A stretch of DNA of 64,000 nucleotides from Trichomonas vaginalis G3 (GCF_026262505.1 NC_067203.1:21495411-21559410); one strand, 5' to 3'. Counted from the first letter of the stretch, positions 26,426 through 36,378 are shown. The notes: generated by a model not told the origin, from the letters alone. A program made the numbers and translations.

Positions 26426-27703
26426 CTAAGCAATTCTATACCATGCGTAAACTGTATGTAAGGTGGCATGTAGTCTTTACTTTGTCCCGTTGTTGCGTAT
26501 ACCTGAAACGCGATGTAATTGGTTTCCTCCTCCCTCAGTGTTACTCCAGTAACAATCTATAGCAAACTTAAACGTTGTTTTTAACAATATATCCTTTACC
26601 TTTTGTCATTGATGACCAATCCCAATATCTATGCTTATGCCAACCTGCTTGAGATGTACTTAAATCTACGTAGTGACTATGCGCAGGTAAGTTTTCACCT
26701 GAAATCGTTTTACTTCCACCTGTTTCCTTTGAAGAGTTTGCACAATACAAAAACCTGTCGACTATTTGAGTCCAAGTTCCAAAACCAAGTACTACTTCTG
26801 GTTTGGTAGAGTTCATTGACGTGTAAATAGACCTATAGGATATACTGTTTGAAGTATTTCTGTCTTTAACGTTTGAAGCTCTGTTTTGTCAGCTTTTTAT
26901 CATATAAATCTTGAGCAGTGAATTTAACTTGTTTCATCCTCCATGACATAGACATTTCTACATCTAATGTCTTTATCCGATGTTAAACCTTCTGGAAAGT
27001 TAGGAGGTTTAAAATATAATCCATCCCCACCAGTTTCTTCAATCGTTCCTAAAATACTTTCTATACCAACAGTTGAGAAGAAGGTATGTGTATGTCCAAC
27101 GTCACTTTTCCTGTTTAAGGTTTCTTGTAAGTTTGTAATATTTGCAATGGTATGTGTATGTCCAACGTCACTTTTCCTGTTTAAGGTTTCTTGTAAGTTT
27201 GTAATATTTGCAATGGTATGTGTATGGTTCTTGTCAGCTTTAAGGTCTAAACATCCTGAAACCCACCCTGTATCGGCTTTAGTTTTTAAAATCTTTGTTG
27301 TCCGTTCATGGTACCATTCAACCCTTTCTATAATTTCATTGTCTTTTTCATCCACATATTCCTTATCTGCCTTCTTCACTAACGCACTAGCCATACGTGC
27401 TAACTCATCGTCAACATACTCTTTGTCAGCTTTGTTGTCAATATCTGCTTTCAAAAGAAGTTCATCTATAGGTTTCTCGTTTAAAGTTCTTTTTGTTGGA
27501 TTTATACAAACAGTATGGTTCCTATTGTCTTGAAACAGAAACTCGTCTGTTAAAGGGTTTAATGTCAGTTTTAAGTTTCCTTCTTTCAATGACTCAGATA
27601 TCTTAGAATAGTTTGAAAAGTTTGTTGTGTTCTTATTTAGAGCTTGCAAAATGAGTTGTCGGTTGTGTTGTATTTCTCTCATAGACGCTGTTTCATTCGA
27701 CAT
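26426..27703 (-). pseudogene. phage tail-collar-like fibre protein of Maverick B, broken
   Basis: Begins MSNETASMREIQHNRQLILQ at 27703. Features in order: repeated KADKEYVDE coiled segments, VEWYHERTTKILKTKADTGW, two tandem 22-residue HTHTIANITNLQETLN repeats, then NSTKPEVVLGFGTWTQIVDR and GGSKTISGENLPAHSHY. A closing segment ends in an AWYRIA-like C-terminus. The last parts match the phage tail-collar/short-tail-fibre pattern, where His residues bind metal at the tip. About four breaks. Maverick C has a relative at 53937-56238. Receptor binding is the likely role. Confidence 0.75.
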
Positions 27704-27721
27704 TTTTATTCTAGATAAAAT

Positions 27722-28562
27722 ATGCTTCCAATAGAAAAAGAAACTTCTAGAGTTGCTACAACTAAACCATTAGATGAACTTTTTACGAATGTCGGTCAAA
27801 AGTTTGAGACAGAGACCGTAAAGCATGAAGGCTATCGTTTTGACTACCCCTTAAGATGGTTAAGACCCATCCGTCACAAAAAGCTATTGGCTTTCGTAGA
27901 ATGAAGTTCATTTCAGAAGCCATACATGGTTTCCCATTTACGGTCGGTTTTGAAGTTCGATACTATAACAAAGAAAAACGTACGTATGAGAAATTTGAAC
28001 AGGGAAACTTTTACAAGTGAATTTGCTTGTAAACTTAGAAACAACTCTTCAAGCTTTTCAAGAAAAAATAAACGATATCTATCTCGAATATGCAAACCAG
28101 TTTAACATTGACGAAGGAGAGTACCATCTCGATATTATATATGACAGGAAAAATGCAACTGTTGAATTCAATAGAATAGAAGACCTTGGAGAAAACGTTT
28201 ATATTTCTACAAAATATATAAACTTGGCATGGTATAGGTTTCTGAGGATGTTAAATCAGCCTGCAGAATATCCAGTACACCCGGACTTTTATGAAGTCGA
28301 AAACCCTAATGGAACATATGAAAATGTTTTCGACTCAGATGCTATTATAGTTCATGCTTCATTTTCTGGTGCACAAAACTCTTTTTTATGCTTGGCAAAT
28401 GACTTTTACGAAAACCTACAAAGCTATATGAACCACCGAGTGGAAGTATTTCAGACTTTCAAGTATGGTTTACAACAGATGGAAGAAAGAGAATAGTTCC
28501 ATTATACCATGCGTTTTACTTAGAACTTAGTTTCATATACAACTACTATCGAACGGTAAAAT
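27722..28562 (+). pseudogene. broken Maverick gene, paralogue of 21182-22042
   Basis: Starts MLPIEKETSRVATTKPLDEL, only 18 bases from the divergent fibre gene. Shares YRFDYPLRWL, VHASFSGAQNSFLC and the LELSFIYNY end with the copy at 21182. The middle holds INDIYLEYANQFNIDEGEYH. About three breaks. No known domain. Confidence 0.65.
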
Positions 28563-28664
28563 ATAATTTTAATACGGTTGAGGTGTTGGATTTGGTTGCC
28601 AACTAGACTGTGGTGAGGTTCAGGCTGTTGTATAACAGGAGCTTGTTCTTCTGGTTCAGGGTCT

Positions 28665-28811
28665 TTAGGTATAATACCAAACGAACTGACCTACTCTTTT
28701 ACCAATATTTTTGACTCCGTTCCATACTCCTCTTCCGACAGATTTTATTCCATTCCATATACCTCTTCCAACTCTTCTGAAGAAGTTTCCAATACTACTG
28801 AAGAAGCCCAT
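28665..28811 (-). pseudogene. small amphipathic basic peptide, N-terminal part of a broken gene
   Basis: Reads MGFFSSIGNFFRRVGRGIWN and continues with GIKSVGRGVWNGVKNIGKRV. This is a repeated G-(I/V)-W-N-G amphipathic helix with Trp and Arg/Lys, as in membrane-active peptides. Coding sequence rich in Pro, Glu and Gln continues downstream in another frame (to about 28580), so about one break. Comparable Gly-rich FF/FKK starts occur at 25458, 47984 and 48460. Confidence 0.55.
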
Positions 28812-28878
28812 TTTACTATATGTAAAAATCTAATGTCCGCCTAGTCTCTTACGTTTCCTGTTGAGTTCCATAGCATTT

Positions 28879-29190
28879 TTAACTGGAGCTCATACATTCT
28901 ATTTCTCCTCTGGTAGAAAACATACTCTGGGTCAACTCCTGTGTTCGCGTCATCTGCATAGAGTTGTTTATATCCACTTCAGGGTTTGTATAAAACTCTT
29001 TCCATCTCATATTTGCATACCATGGTGGCAAACCTAACGCAGCGTCATTTGACATGGCAGTTTGCATTTGTACATCTGTTGGCACTTGACCATAGTTTGC
29101 CATTGCAGTTTGTATTCTAACTTCATTTGGAATATTCTCTGGGTTTGGTTGTCCAGGTTGCTGTGCATTCGCTAAGTTCTGTGCGTCCAT
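28879..29190 (-). CDS. unrecognised 103-aa Maverick protein
   Basis: MDAQNLANAQQPGQPNPENI start; two near-repeats (VRIQTAMANYGQVPTDVQMQ, then TAMSND), then PPWYANMRWKEFYTNPEVDI. Pro-, Asn- and Gln-rich. Function unknown; it is grouped with small virion-like genes at the right end of Maverick B. Confidence 0.55.
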   Translation of the reverse strand: MDAQNLANAQQPGQPNPENIPNEVRIQTAMANYGQVPTDVQMQTAMSNDAALGLPPWYANMRWKEFYTNPEVDINNSMQMTRTQELTQSMFSTRGEIECMSSS

Positions 29191-29213
29191 TTAATATTAG
29201 ATAAAAATATCTC

Positions 29214-29345
29214 TTACGAGTACATATACTGAACATTTGCAGGCATTGGTTCATCTTCATATTCTCTGTACTTTTCTGCCACGTCAAATAAGTAAATGAC
29301 ACAATGGAAAAAACCTAAAACAAGTAGTCCTATTTCAAACCACAT
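29214..29345 (-). CDS. 43-aa single-pass membrane protein of Maverick B
   Basis: MWFEIGLLVLGFFHCVIYLF forms one hydrophobic segment at the very N-terminus. A charged tail (DVAEKYREYEDEPMPANVQY) follows. The start overlaps the methyltransferase 3' end by 16 bases. The composition is far from random. Likely a small virion or host-membrane protein; no family recognised. Confidence 0.55.
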   Translation of the reverse strand: MWFEIGLLVLGFFHCVIYLFDVAEKYREYEDEPMPANVQYMYS

Positions 29346-30149
29346 TTACTTACTAATAAAATTTCTTTGTTATGACACTTTTTCCGGTTTATAGGACCTC
29401 TCTCATATTCTATCTTATCGTATCTAAAATCATAGTCATGTATGTCCTCTAACCATCTCATGACACTTTCCAAACCACTTTTATCGGATGTAAAGTAAAA
29501 GCATGGATGGTTATGTAAAACGTCTAAAGTTTCTAAAGAGTCTCTCAAAGTCCAGTCTACTTGGTATTGAAAATCGTATGTGTTATAGAACGGTGGGTCT
29601 ACTATAAAGAAAACATTTTCCTTGTTTTTATATATTTTCATACAACTCTGTCCAACGACATCTCACAAACTCTATACCCTCAGTATATTTTTCTATGTTC
29701 TCTTTGAAAACCTTTGTATAGTTAAGATATAAAACGTTTGACATAAGTGTTTCAATGTCATGAACTCTTATAGAACCACTATACAATAGTCTAGAAGATA
29801 TACTATCCCAGTCAATATACTCTGCTTTTTTCAAAACCTCTCTGACAGTATTTTTCTTATCTAATGGTATACGTTCCATCTTGCCTATAGGTATCTTTTC
29901 TTTCAACTCACTCAATATTTTGTTTGTGTCTGGTATATGTTTGAGACGGTTCATATAGTTGTCGAAGTCATTGCATATAATCTTTGAGTTTGGGAATACG
30001 GTATGGCACAAATGAGATATATAGAAACTTCCACCGAACAAATCTACAAATGTTAGACCATTCGGTAGTTTCTTAAGTTCTCTCAATAGAATATCTTTAC
30101 ATCTACTCTTATTTCCAAAGAAGGGTAACGGTGGTTTTGTAAAATTCAT
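29330..30149 (-). pseudogene. D12-class (Dam-like) adenine methyltransferase of Maverick B
   Basis: Start at 30149 matches that of the A copy. PPLPFFGNKSR and FVDLFGGSF for AdoMet binding and VDPPFYNT for catalysis are present, the last in a separate frame. About one break. Overall length about 270 codons suits the D12 family. It is the last gene before the right terminus. Confidence 0.85.
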
Positions 30150-30201
30150 TTTATATATATAATAAAAATGTTTTTCCCTGAAAAGTGACAGAAAAGTGAC
30201 T

Positions 30202-30254
30202 GGGGCTAGAGGGCACGAAGTGCCTGGAAGCCCCAATACCTTTTTTTTTTCTTT
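30202..30254. repeat. right terminal inverted repeat of Maverick B
   Basis: Reverse complement of 6432-6484 with two mismatches, ending in a T-rich tract. The inner flank differs from that of Maverick A's end. Confidence 0.93.
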
Positions 30255-30260
30255 TGAAAT
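30255..30260. repeat. 6-bp target-site duplication of Maverick B, right copy
   Basis: TGAAAT, identical to 6426-6431. Confidence 0.88.
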
Positions 30261-30811
30261 GGCGGAGACCTTCTGGCTGTGCCTCAGAGCCCCTAAAATA
30301 TTTCAAAAGAAATATTTCTACCATTTCGTCGAAAGATTAATCTCTGACTATGTCCGAGATAGCATCACTCAGGCGAAAGTATTACGCCGAGAATACCGAT
30401 AGAAGTTTCTATCTAGTATAAGCGCCAGTATTTAGAAGAAAACATCTAAAAAAATGAACTATTTGTTCCATTCAATTATCAATTTTTTTTGTGAAAAAAA
30501 GAAATTTTGAAATTATACTTATAATATTGTTAGCATATATAAAATAAACATTTTGGGAAAAATTATAAAATTTTCCAAAATTTACCATCGAAAATTTTCC
30601 CAAAAATTTTCAAAATTTCCCCAAATATCCATCAACATTTTTCCCAAAAAATTTCACAGGAAAGTTTGCCAAAGCGGAACCCAACTAATATGTTCAATTC
30701 ATGAAAATTTTATTTTAATTTACTAGGTTTATATAAACTTTTGAACCTTTTATAATGTCTATAGCAACTCAAATCAATTGCAATTCATTAATTTATTTGT
30801 TTGAGACAAAT
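30261..30811. other. host intergenic DNA right of Maverick B
   Basis: The first 170 bases are less AT-rich than the rest and contain a GGCGAAAGTATTACGCC hairpin near 30373; I could not assign them. After 30450 the sequence is AT-rich with cryptic repeats of AAAATTTTCCC (30540-30660). No gene seen. Confidence 0.4.
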
Positions 30812-31330
30812 CATTAATTTATTGATGACATCCACATTGTTAGCCTCTACAACTACTACAAGTTCGATGGCAATGTTTACCTTCTTCTTGAGTACTGTTC
30901 CTGTGATCTCCAACGCCTCATGAAGAGCGAAGAAGAGATCAATGAGGAAGTCATGTGCAAGTACATGCACGATGTTGTTCTTTGCATCAAGTCTCTCCAC
31001 GACAACAACGTTGCTCACCACGACATCAAACCAAGCAACTTCCTTGTTGACAAATACGGTCGCATCAAATGCTGTGACTTCGGCCTTAGCAGTGTTTATG
31101 ACTGTGACGATGTCCAGAGCAGTGTTCACAAAGGCACACTCCTTTTCATGTCACCAGAGATGCTCAGCATGACTCCATTCAACCCCATGAAGTCAGACAT
31201 CTGGGCACTTGGTGTCACACTCTTCTTCATGGCCACCAAGACATACCCATTCATTGCCAGTGACGCAAGACTCCTCCTCAAAGTGATGAATGCTACTTCT
31301 TCTTTCCCTATTTTCGCTGTTAGAAACGCC

Positions 31331-31340
31331 CAACTTAGAC
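31331..31340. repeat. 10-bp target-site duplication of the MITE, left copy
   Basis: CAACTTAGAC, repeated at 32112-32121. The preceding C also matches, so 11 bp is possible. Confidence 0.9.
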
Positions 31341-31410
31341 GGGAACAGGACAAATTTGCCACACGGCACTTTTTTAAAAAAAATCAATGGAGCGGAGCGA
31401 TACTCTGCTG

Positions 31411-31710
31411 CAGGAGCCCCAAGGCTCCCAATCATTACGAAAGGGAGCCTCAGGGCTCCTGAGAATCCATCAGCAGAGGCCTTTTCATTTAGCCTCTGCT
31501 GATCAAAGATTCGGCGAAGCCATTCTTCGTCTCAGGAGCCCCAAGGCTCCCAATCATTACGAAAGGGAGCCTCAGGGCTCTTGAGAATCCATCAGCAGAG
31601 GCCTTTTCATTTGGCCTCTGCTGATCAAAGATTCGGCGAAGCCATTCTTCGTCTCAGGAGCCCCAAGGCTCCCAATCATTACGAAAGGGAGCCTCAGGGC
31701 TCCTGAGAAA
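31411..31710. repeat. 122-bp tandem hairpin units in the MITE
   Basis: Units begin at 31411, 31533 and 31655 (third shortened). Each has CAGGAGCCCCAAGGCTCCC facing GGGAGCCTCAGGGCTCCTG across a 13-base loop, then CAGCAGAGGCC facing GCCTCTGCTG. The units are GC-rich, unlike the host. Confidence 0.93.
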
Positions 31711-31922
31711 CCTCTTTGAGAAGGTTTTCTTAAAGAAAACCTTCTCAAAGATGATTGTCAGCATTCACTCAAAATCTACCAAGAGTTTCAAAGTTTCAAA
31801 TCTATCTGAAATGAAGCTTTGAATCTCTTGTATATCTAATTGTAGAGGTACCTTTTCAAAATGTCTTCTATTGATTAAATTTAATCAGTAAAAGTCATTT
31901 TGAAAAGGTACATCTCTATAAT
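31706..31922. repeat. two further hairpins in the MITE
   Basis: GAGAAGGTTTTC faces GAAAACCTTCTC near 31712-31748. GGTACCTTTTCAAAATG faces CATTTTGAAAAGGTAC across about 33 bases at 31849-31914. Confidence 0.85.
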
Positions 31923-32111
31923 TGCTATTGAGCATTCACTCTTGGAACCTTGGAGCTCTTGTGTAGTGCATGAAAACTCCAAGATTCTAGCATAAAACAT
32001 ATATCATAGACATAATTTCTTCAAATATAATTTAAGGTTATTTTTTAAAATTAGAAAAGTGTAATTTAAGGTTATTGAAAAAGTGACAGTTGGCAAATTT
32101 GTCCCGCACTC

Positions 32112-32121
32112 CAACTTAGAC
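32112..32121. repeat. 10-bp target-site duplication of the MITE, right copy
   Basis: CAACTTAGAC, identical to 31331-31340. Confidence 0.9.
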
Positions 32122-32378
32122 AGGTAATCCTTAGGTGCTTAGACCTCAAGCCAGAAAAGAGACCAACAATCAATGAACTCCTCGAAATGCCTTTCTTCCA
32201 GAACTGCAGAAAGTTATACCGTAATGGAATTTTTGTCGGTAGATCACCCGGTAACTCAAATCCTTTAATTGTAAGGCCGAAATTCCAATCGGAAAGCAGA
32301 ATATTCTCAAAGGGCATGTCAGTAATCAACAGCAGACGTGTTGCTACATCAATGTCTTCAAATCCTCTCCGACCTTAA

Positions 32379-33249
32379 TTTTTATCCAATTTGTCTATGT
32401 TTATTTTGTTTTATATTATAAAATTTACCATGCTTGTATTGTTTGAATTAAGAATATACTTTATCACAGTCATTTGGATATGAAATTATCCCTGTAATTT
32501 TGCAAGACCCATAATTTTGGCAAAATGGATTTGCAGTATGATTTTCTAACCAGTAGATAGTGATTCTGAGATAGAAATGCTGATGCATATGACTGTATTA
32601 TTATTGAATTATTTCAAACTCGGTGGAGTAAACGATTTCACTATCAACAATCATATCTAAACCCAATATTAATAAAAATACATACGTGAAAATAAATGGC
32701 ATTTAGATCGTTAATTTCAAATTTTTACTTTTTCAATTTATTGAAAGAAGAATAAAAAATTGAGATATGACGTAAAATCACTCCCGGTTTCTATCTCCCA
32801 TTTTTATTTTCTTCAAAAAACACAATGTATATACAATGGCAGAGATAGATTTCATAAAATATGATCTTGAAATCAACTGGGTAAATTTCCAATCGAAAAT
32901 GTACTTATCCTCCAACCTAAAAGGAATTTATCTTTAAATCATATTACAATATCTCAGTTATTTTTTGTGGAATAATTCGCTAAAAGTGAATCTAAAAAAA
33001 TATTGAATTTTCAAATGTGGATGATATCCTGTTTATTAATAGATGCATTGTTAGAACACATTTATTTTTGGAATAAGGTTTATTGCTCATGTAGTTGCAC
33101 AGAATCTCAATAGACAAAAGACCGTTCATTTAGTTGATGAAATCGCTTATATTTTCTCTTATATTGCTCAACGAATATCAATACCTAGGTGAAAAAGCAT
33201 ATGATATTAACTGTAAATTAATATTAACATAAACAATTTATACAAACAA
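32379..33249. other. AT-rich intergenic DNA between two kinase pseudogenes
   Basis: I see no gene, repeat or conserved motif in this stretch. Confidence 0.5.
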
Positions 33250-33854
33250 TTACTTTCGAGCGATACATGGACGACATATTACCATCTTATGTGGGATTAA
33301 AGAATTTCTTTCTAATCTATAAGGAAGATTGAAGCGCAAAGAATGGGTCGGGGCCATGAAAACTTCATGAGATCTGGCTGTTAAGAATTTACTGGATTTG
33401 GTCAGTTTTGTTGTAGAAACTTTATCAAAATAAGGCATTTGCAATAATTCTTCAATGGTTGCTCGCTTTTCTGGGTCGATTTTTGATTATGGTCATGACA
33501 TGCTTTTATCGCAACCAATATATCATGGCAATACTTTCTCATAACTTCTTCATCAATTTCTATATCATCTTTCAATAGTGTTTGTAGATCATTTGGACAA
33601 TATTCCATCAACATGTATACGTAGCTATCAAATTTATAACAATTATATAAGTTGATTGTATTTGGATGATCTAAGTTTGTTAAACAGTCTATTTCTGCTT
33701 GATTAAATCTTTGTTCCGGAATCTTCTTCAATGCAAAATATGTTTGATACTGGATTGAAAACACGAGATATATAACGCCAAAACCTCCTTGGGCTATCAC
33801 ACTTTCATAAATTAAACCTAATTCTTGAAAGTGCAATATCTCTTTCTCTTCCAT
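33250..33854 (-). pseudogene. protein kinase pseudogene with an internal deletion
   Basis: Starts MEEKEILHFQELGLIYESVI. The N-lobe is intact: AQGGFGVIYLV (glycine loop), YFALKKI (beta-3 lysine), and MLMEYCPNDLQTLL (hinge). It stops after AIKACHDHN, just before the catalytic loop. The DNA then jumps to a segment that, in another frame, reads DPEKRATIEELLQMPYF and a basic tail, as at the end of the kinase at 30812. So the catalytic loop, DFG, activation segment and most of the C-lobe are gone. It cannot be an active kinase. Confidence 0.85.
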
Positions 33855-35298
33855 TGAAATTTGACCATATCAAAAGTTGTAAATTTTAAAGATCGGCAAA
33901 GTTAACTAATTAATAAAGATAAGCAAAAATAATCTAACCAACTTGTGAAAAGCTCGTTTGGAATTTGAGTGTTTTAAACCATTTTTAAATTAAATTTAAT
34001 GATATGGGACAGTAAACAATAAAATAATTAAATTAAAGGTTTGTTTTTGATTTGAATTCTCAGAATGGTGATTTTACATTCTAAACAATATTGAACTTTT
34101 GAATACTTCTAGATTATAGAGTAATTTCTAATGATAATAGATTTTACGCAGAGTATGAACAACAAACGAGTTGCAAAATTCTTTTGTATAGTATTCAAAA
34201 TTTGTATTCTTCTACGATAAGAATAAAATCGATTTAAAACAACTTTTCAAAAAATTACAGTCAGAGTAGTTAAAACCCTATTAATATATATTAGTATATA
34301 AATTGAGGTAAAATTTCAATAATTAATAAACGAATTATGACAGAAATTTAATTTTTGACGCTTTCAAATATTTCAGGTTATATTATTGTCACAATTATTT
34401 TGCCGCATACCAGCTATCAAATTCTTATAATTACTGAACCCTTATTGCTATCGTTTGAAATTTTCAAAAGATTCTGTCGTTTCCCCCTCAAACTTAAAAT
34501 CTTGGCATTTCAATTTGCATTATTTTTAATTTTTCAATCATGCATTCATGTTCCCAACAGTACAATAAAAACAGTTATAAAACCAAATTCAATTTTATGA
34601 ACTTTTAGAAAAAGTTATTAATAAATCGTTTATTATATCATTAAATAATTAAATATTGAATTTTTGATTAAATTTTGATTACAATTTGTAAATTTGCTTT
34701 CCTAAATTCCCTTGTAACTGCAATTATCAACGAGATATATTTCCCCTATCTTTTTACTTATTAAAATTATTTCAAATCATTTTTTTTTAAATCTGTAAAG
34801 TTAAACACACGACCATTTTTATGCCCATTTCTCTATATTTATCTACCAATTGTTCAACTTTTAACATAGTTTGCATTTCATTTGAAAATTCTAATTTTAA
34901 TTTGGAATAAAACTGGATTTATTACATAAAATATTCTATGAATTCAGACTCTTATCAATAATCGGATGCATACATTAATTGCAATCAATTTTTCTTTCCT
35001 TCTGGAACTAATCTTGGGGTTTTGATATTTAGGCAACTCATTTTACATATAAAAATTCATTGTCTCATCATGCAGATATGAAATTTATTCAGATTTTCAT
35101 TTTGACTGATCTGAAATTAAACGTTTATTGTCAATATCTACCAATTGAACAAACGACAATGTACCAAATATACTTACAATAAATTGATTACATAATAATC
35201 ATTACCATGACAGATTTTTATCCTTACACCAACTGAAGTTACTACTCAAGCGTCACTTTTTTGAATTAGAATAATCTAACTATGCAATTGGTAACTAT
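33855..35298. other. AT-rich intergenic DNA
   Basis: No gene is seen. One plus-strand frame (34355-34600) lacks coding character. A candidate initiator for the next gene lies at 35253. Confidence 0.5.
35253..35258 (+). promoter_or_regulatory. trichomonad initiator (Inr) candidate
   Basis: TCACTT fits TCA(C/T)(A/T)(A/T) and lies 41-46 bases before the ATG at 35299. A nearer ATG at 35281 opens only a six-codon frame, so the assignment is tentative. Confidence 0.45.
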
Positions 35299-36378
35299 AT
35301 GAACAGCAATTTAGCATCATTTTCCAAAATGGTATCGTTTTTGTTAGTATTCAAAATTTTCTCAATTGAATCAATGAATATTAACCTTACTACTCCTGGT
35401 CAAACCAGTCAATTAACTAATCTTACAACAACCGAAGAAAACTCTACAATCTTTATAGAGGATGGCCTGCTTATGATTTCTGATATGAAGGAACTTAAAA
35501 AGAGATTCAAGCGCGAAAAGCTTAAACAGACACAAACTCAAGCTACCCAAGTTATGGAGCCAGCACCGATGCTATTAAATATGAATGATTCTCCAAAAAT
35601 TAAGAAACGAATTATCAAAAGAAAGAGAAAGCTTCATAGAACCCCCGGAAACCATGAAAAAACAGGTAAGCTACCAACTCCTCCAGCTAAAATTCGTGAA
35701 TGCTCAGATTTTATTCCAAAACTTGATTCGCCAAGAAGAAATAGTAACAATAGCCCTAAAAAACATTCTAAGAAACATCATAAAAACAAACATGCAGCTT
35801 CATTATCCAGATTAAGCCCTATACCCAAAATAAATAATGATAAATTTGATTTCCCTCCACCACCGAAGCCTAATTCCATGTTCAGATCTAGTAGCAATAA
35901 CAATATACTGAATGACGAGCATGACAAAGTACATGGACATCATAATAGGACAGAATCGGCTGAATTTAGAGAAAGAAAGGGAATGATCAGCAAACATGAC
36001 TCAATGATATTCTTTAAGAAACCAACTATACCATTAAGCGCCTCTGCACAAGCTTCTCTTAATTTAATAACAACAGGATTACATAGATCTCCAATGCCAA
36101 TGATTCCAACTATACCAAAAGTTCCAAAGCCATTAGTTACTTGCGTAGATGATGTTACTCTCGATGCAACGCCGAGAAACTCATTTTCTCCAAAAACTCT
36201 TGGAAAACGCTCGACAAGACGAAAAGCAAAGTCAGAAGCATTACTAGTATCTCCTGTCCCGCAGTGGCCACAATTTCAAGTTGATCTTCTTCAATTGCCA
36301 GATGATTCGGAAATTGAGCTCGCTGCATCCAAGAAATACAACATATCCTTACTAGTTAAGAGCGTTAAGGAGCAGTGA
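35299..36378 (+). CDS. host basic, low-complexity protein, 359 aa
   Basis: The first 25 residues are hydrophobic (MVSFLLVFKIFSIESM) and may be a signal or a misplaced start; the next Met (residue 26) is an alternative. Thr/Asn-rich sequence follows, then a basic Lys/Arg/His core (KKRIIKRKRKLHRTPGNH, KKHSKKHHKNKH), Pro-rich stretches (FPPPPKPNSMF, PMPMIPTIPKVPKP) and an ordered-looking C-terminus (FQVDLLQLPDDSEIELAA). No domain recognised. The pattern suits an intrinsically disordered nuclear or cytoskeletal protein. Confidence 0.7.
   Translation: MNSNLASFSKMVSFLLVFKIFSIESMNINLTTPGQTSQLTNLTTTEENSTIFIEDGLLMISDMKELKKRFKREKLKQTQTQATQVMEPAPMLLNMNDSPKIKKRIIKRKRKLHRTPGNHEKTGKLPTPPAKIRECSDFIPKLDSPRRNSNNSPKKHSKKHHKNKHAASLSRLSPIPKINNDKFDFPPPPKPNSMFRSSSNNNILNDEHDKVHGHHNRTESAEFRERKGMISKHDSMIFFKKPTIPLSASAQASLNLITTGLHRSPMPMIPTIPKVPKPLVTCVDDVTLDATPRNSFSPKTLGKRSTRRKAKSEALLVSPVPQWPQFQVDLLQLPDDSEIELAASKKYNISLLVKSVKEQ

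Larger units (their letters stand above)
6432..30254. mobile_element. Maverick B (Polinton), present end to end, about 23.8 kb
   Basis: Terminal inverted repeats at 6432-6484 and 30202-30254 are 53 bp long and differ at only two positions, both in the outer A/T tract. A 6-bp duplication TGAAAT flanks them. The element carries major capsid, penton-like, packaging ATPase, SF3 helicase, polymerase B, integrase, methyltransferase, tail-collar-like fibre and KilA-N genes. No adenain-type protease was recognised. The ends look whole, but eight to ten genes are broken, with some twenty or more breaks in all, so the copy is defective. Near-identical ends suggest a young insertion. Confidence 0.95.
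31341..32111. mobile_element. non-autonomous MULE-type element (MITE) inside a kinase gene
   Basis: Terminal inverted repeats share GGACAAATTTGCC and a CACTTTTT inner end. The outline GGGACAAAxTxxCCAxxGTC resembles the MULE at 3654-6111, so a related transposase may have moved it. No transposase is encoded. The inside is a chain of strong hairpins and three 122-bp tandem units. The perfect 10-bp duplication marks a recent insertion. Confidence 0.9.
30812..32378 (+). pseudogene. protein kinase pseudogene split by a MITE
   Basis: The open part starts at about 30806, inside the N-lobe (HIVSLYNYYKFDGNVYLLLE), so the glycine loop and the beta-3 lysine are missing. The C-lobe is well kept: AHHDIKPSNFLVD (catalytic loop, HHD for HRD), CDFGLS, GTLLFMSPEM and SDIWALGVTLFFMA. 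A 771-bp element then interrupts it. Beyond it, the reading continues as LDLKPEKRPTINELLEMPFF and an 85-residue basic tail. Leaving out the insert and one 10-bp duplication, the two sides meet in frame. A relative lies at 33250-33854. Confidence 0.85.

Noticed and set aside
30261-30430. Possible RNA gene in the less AT-rich segment right of Maverick B
   Set aside because: One small hairpin is visible, but no fold or family could be supported.
34355-34600. 81-codon plus-strand frame
   Set aside because: Hydrophobic, AT-driven composition without start context; between genes in non-coding DNA.
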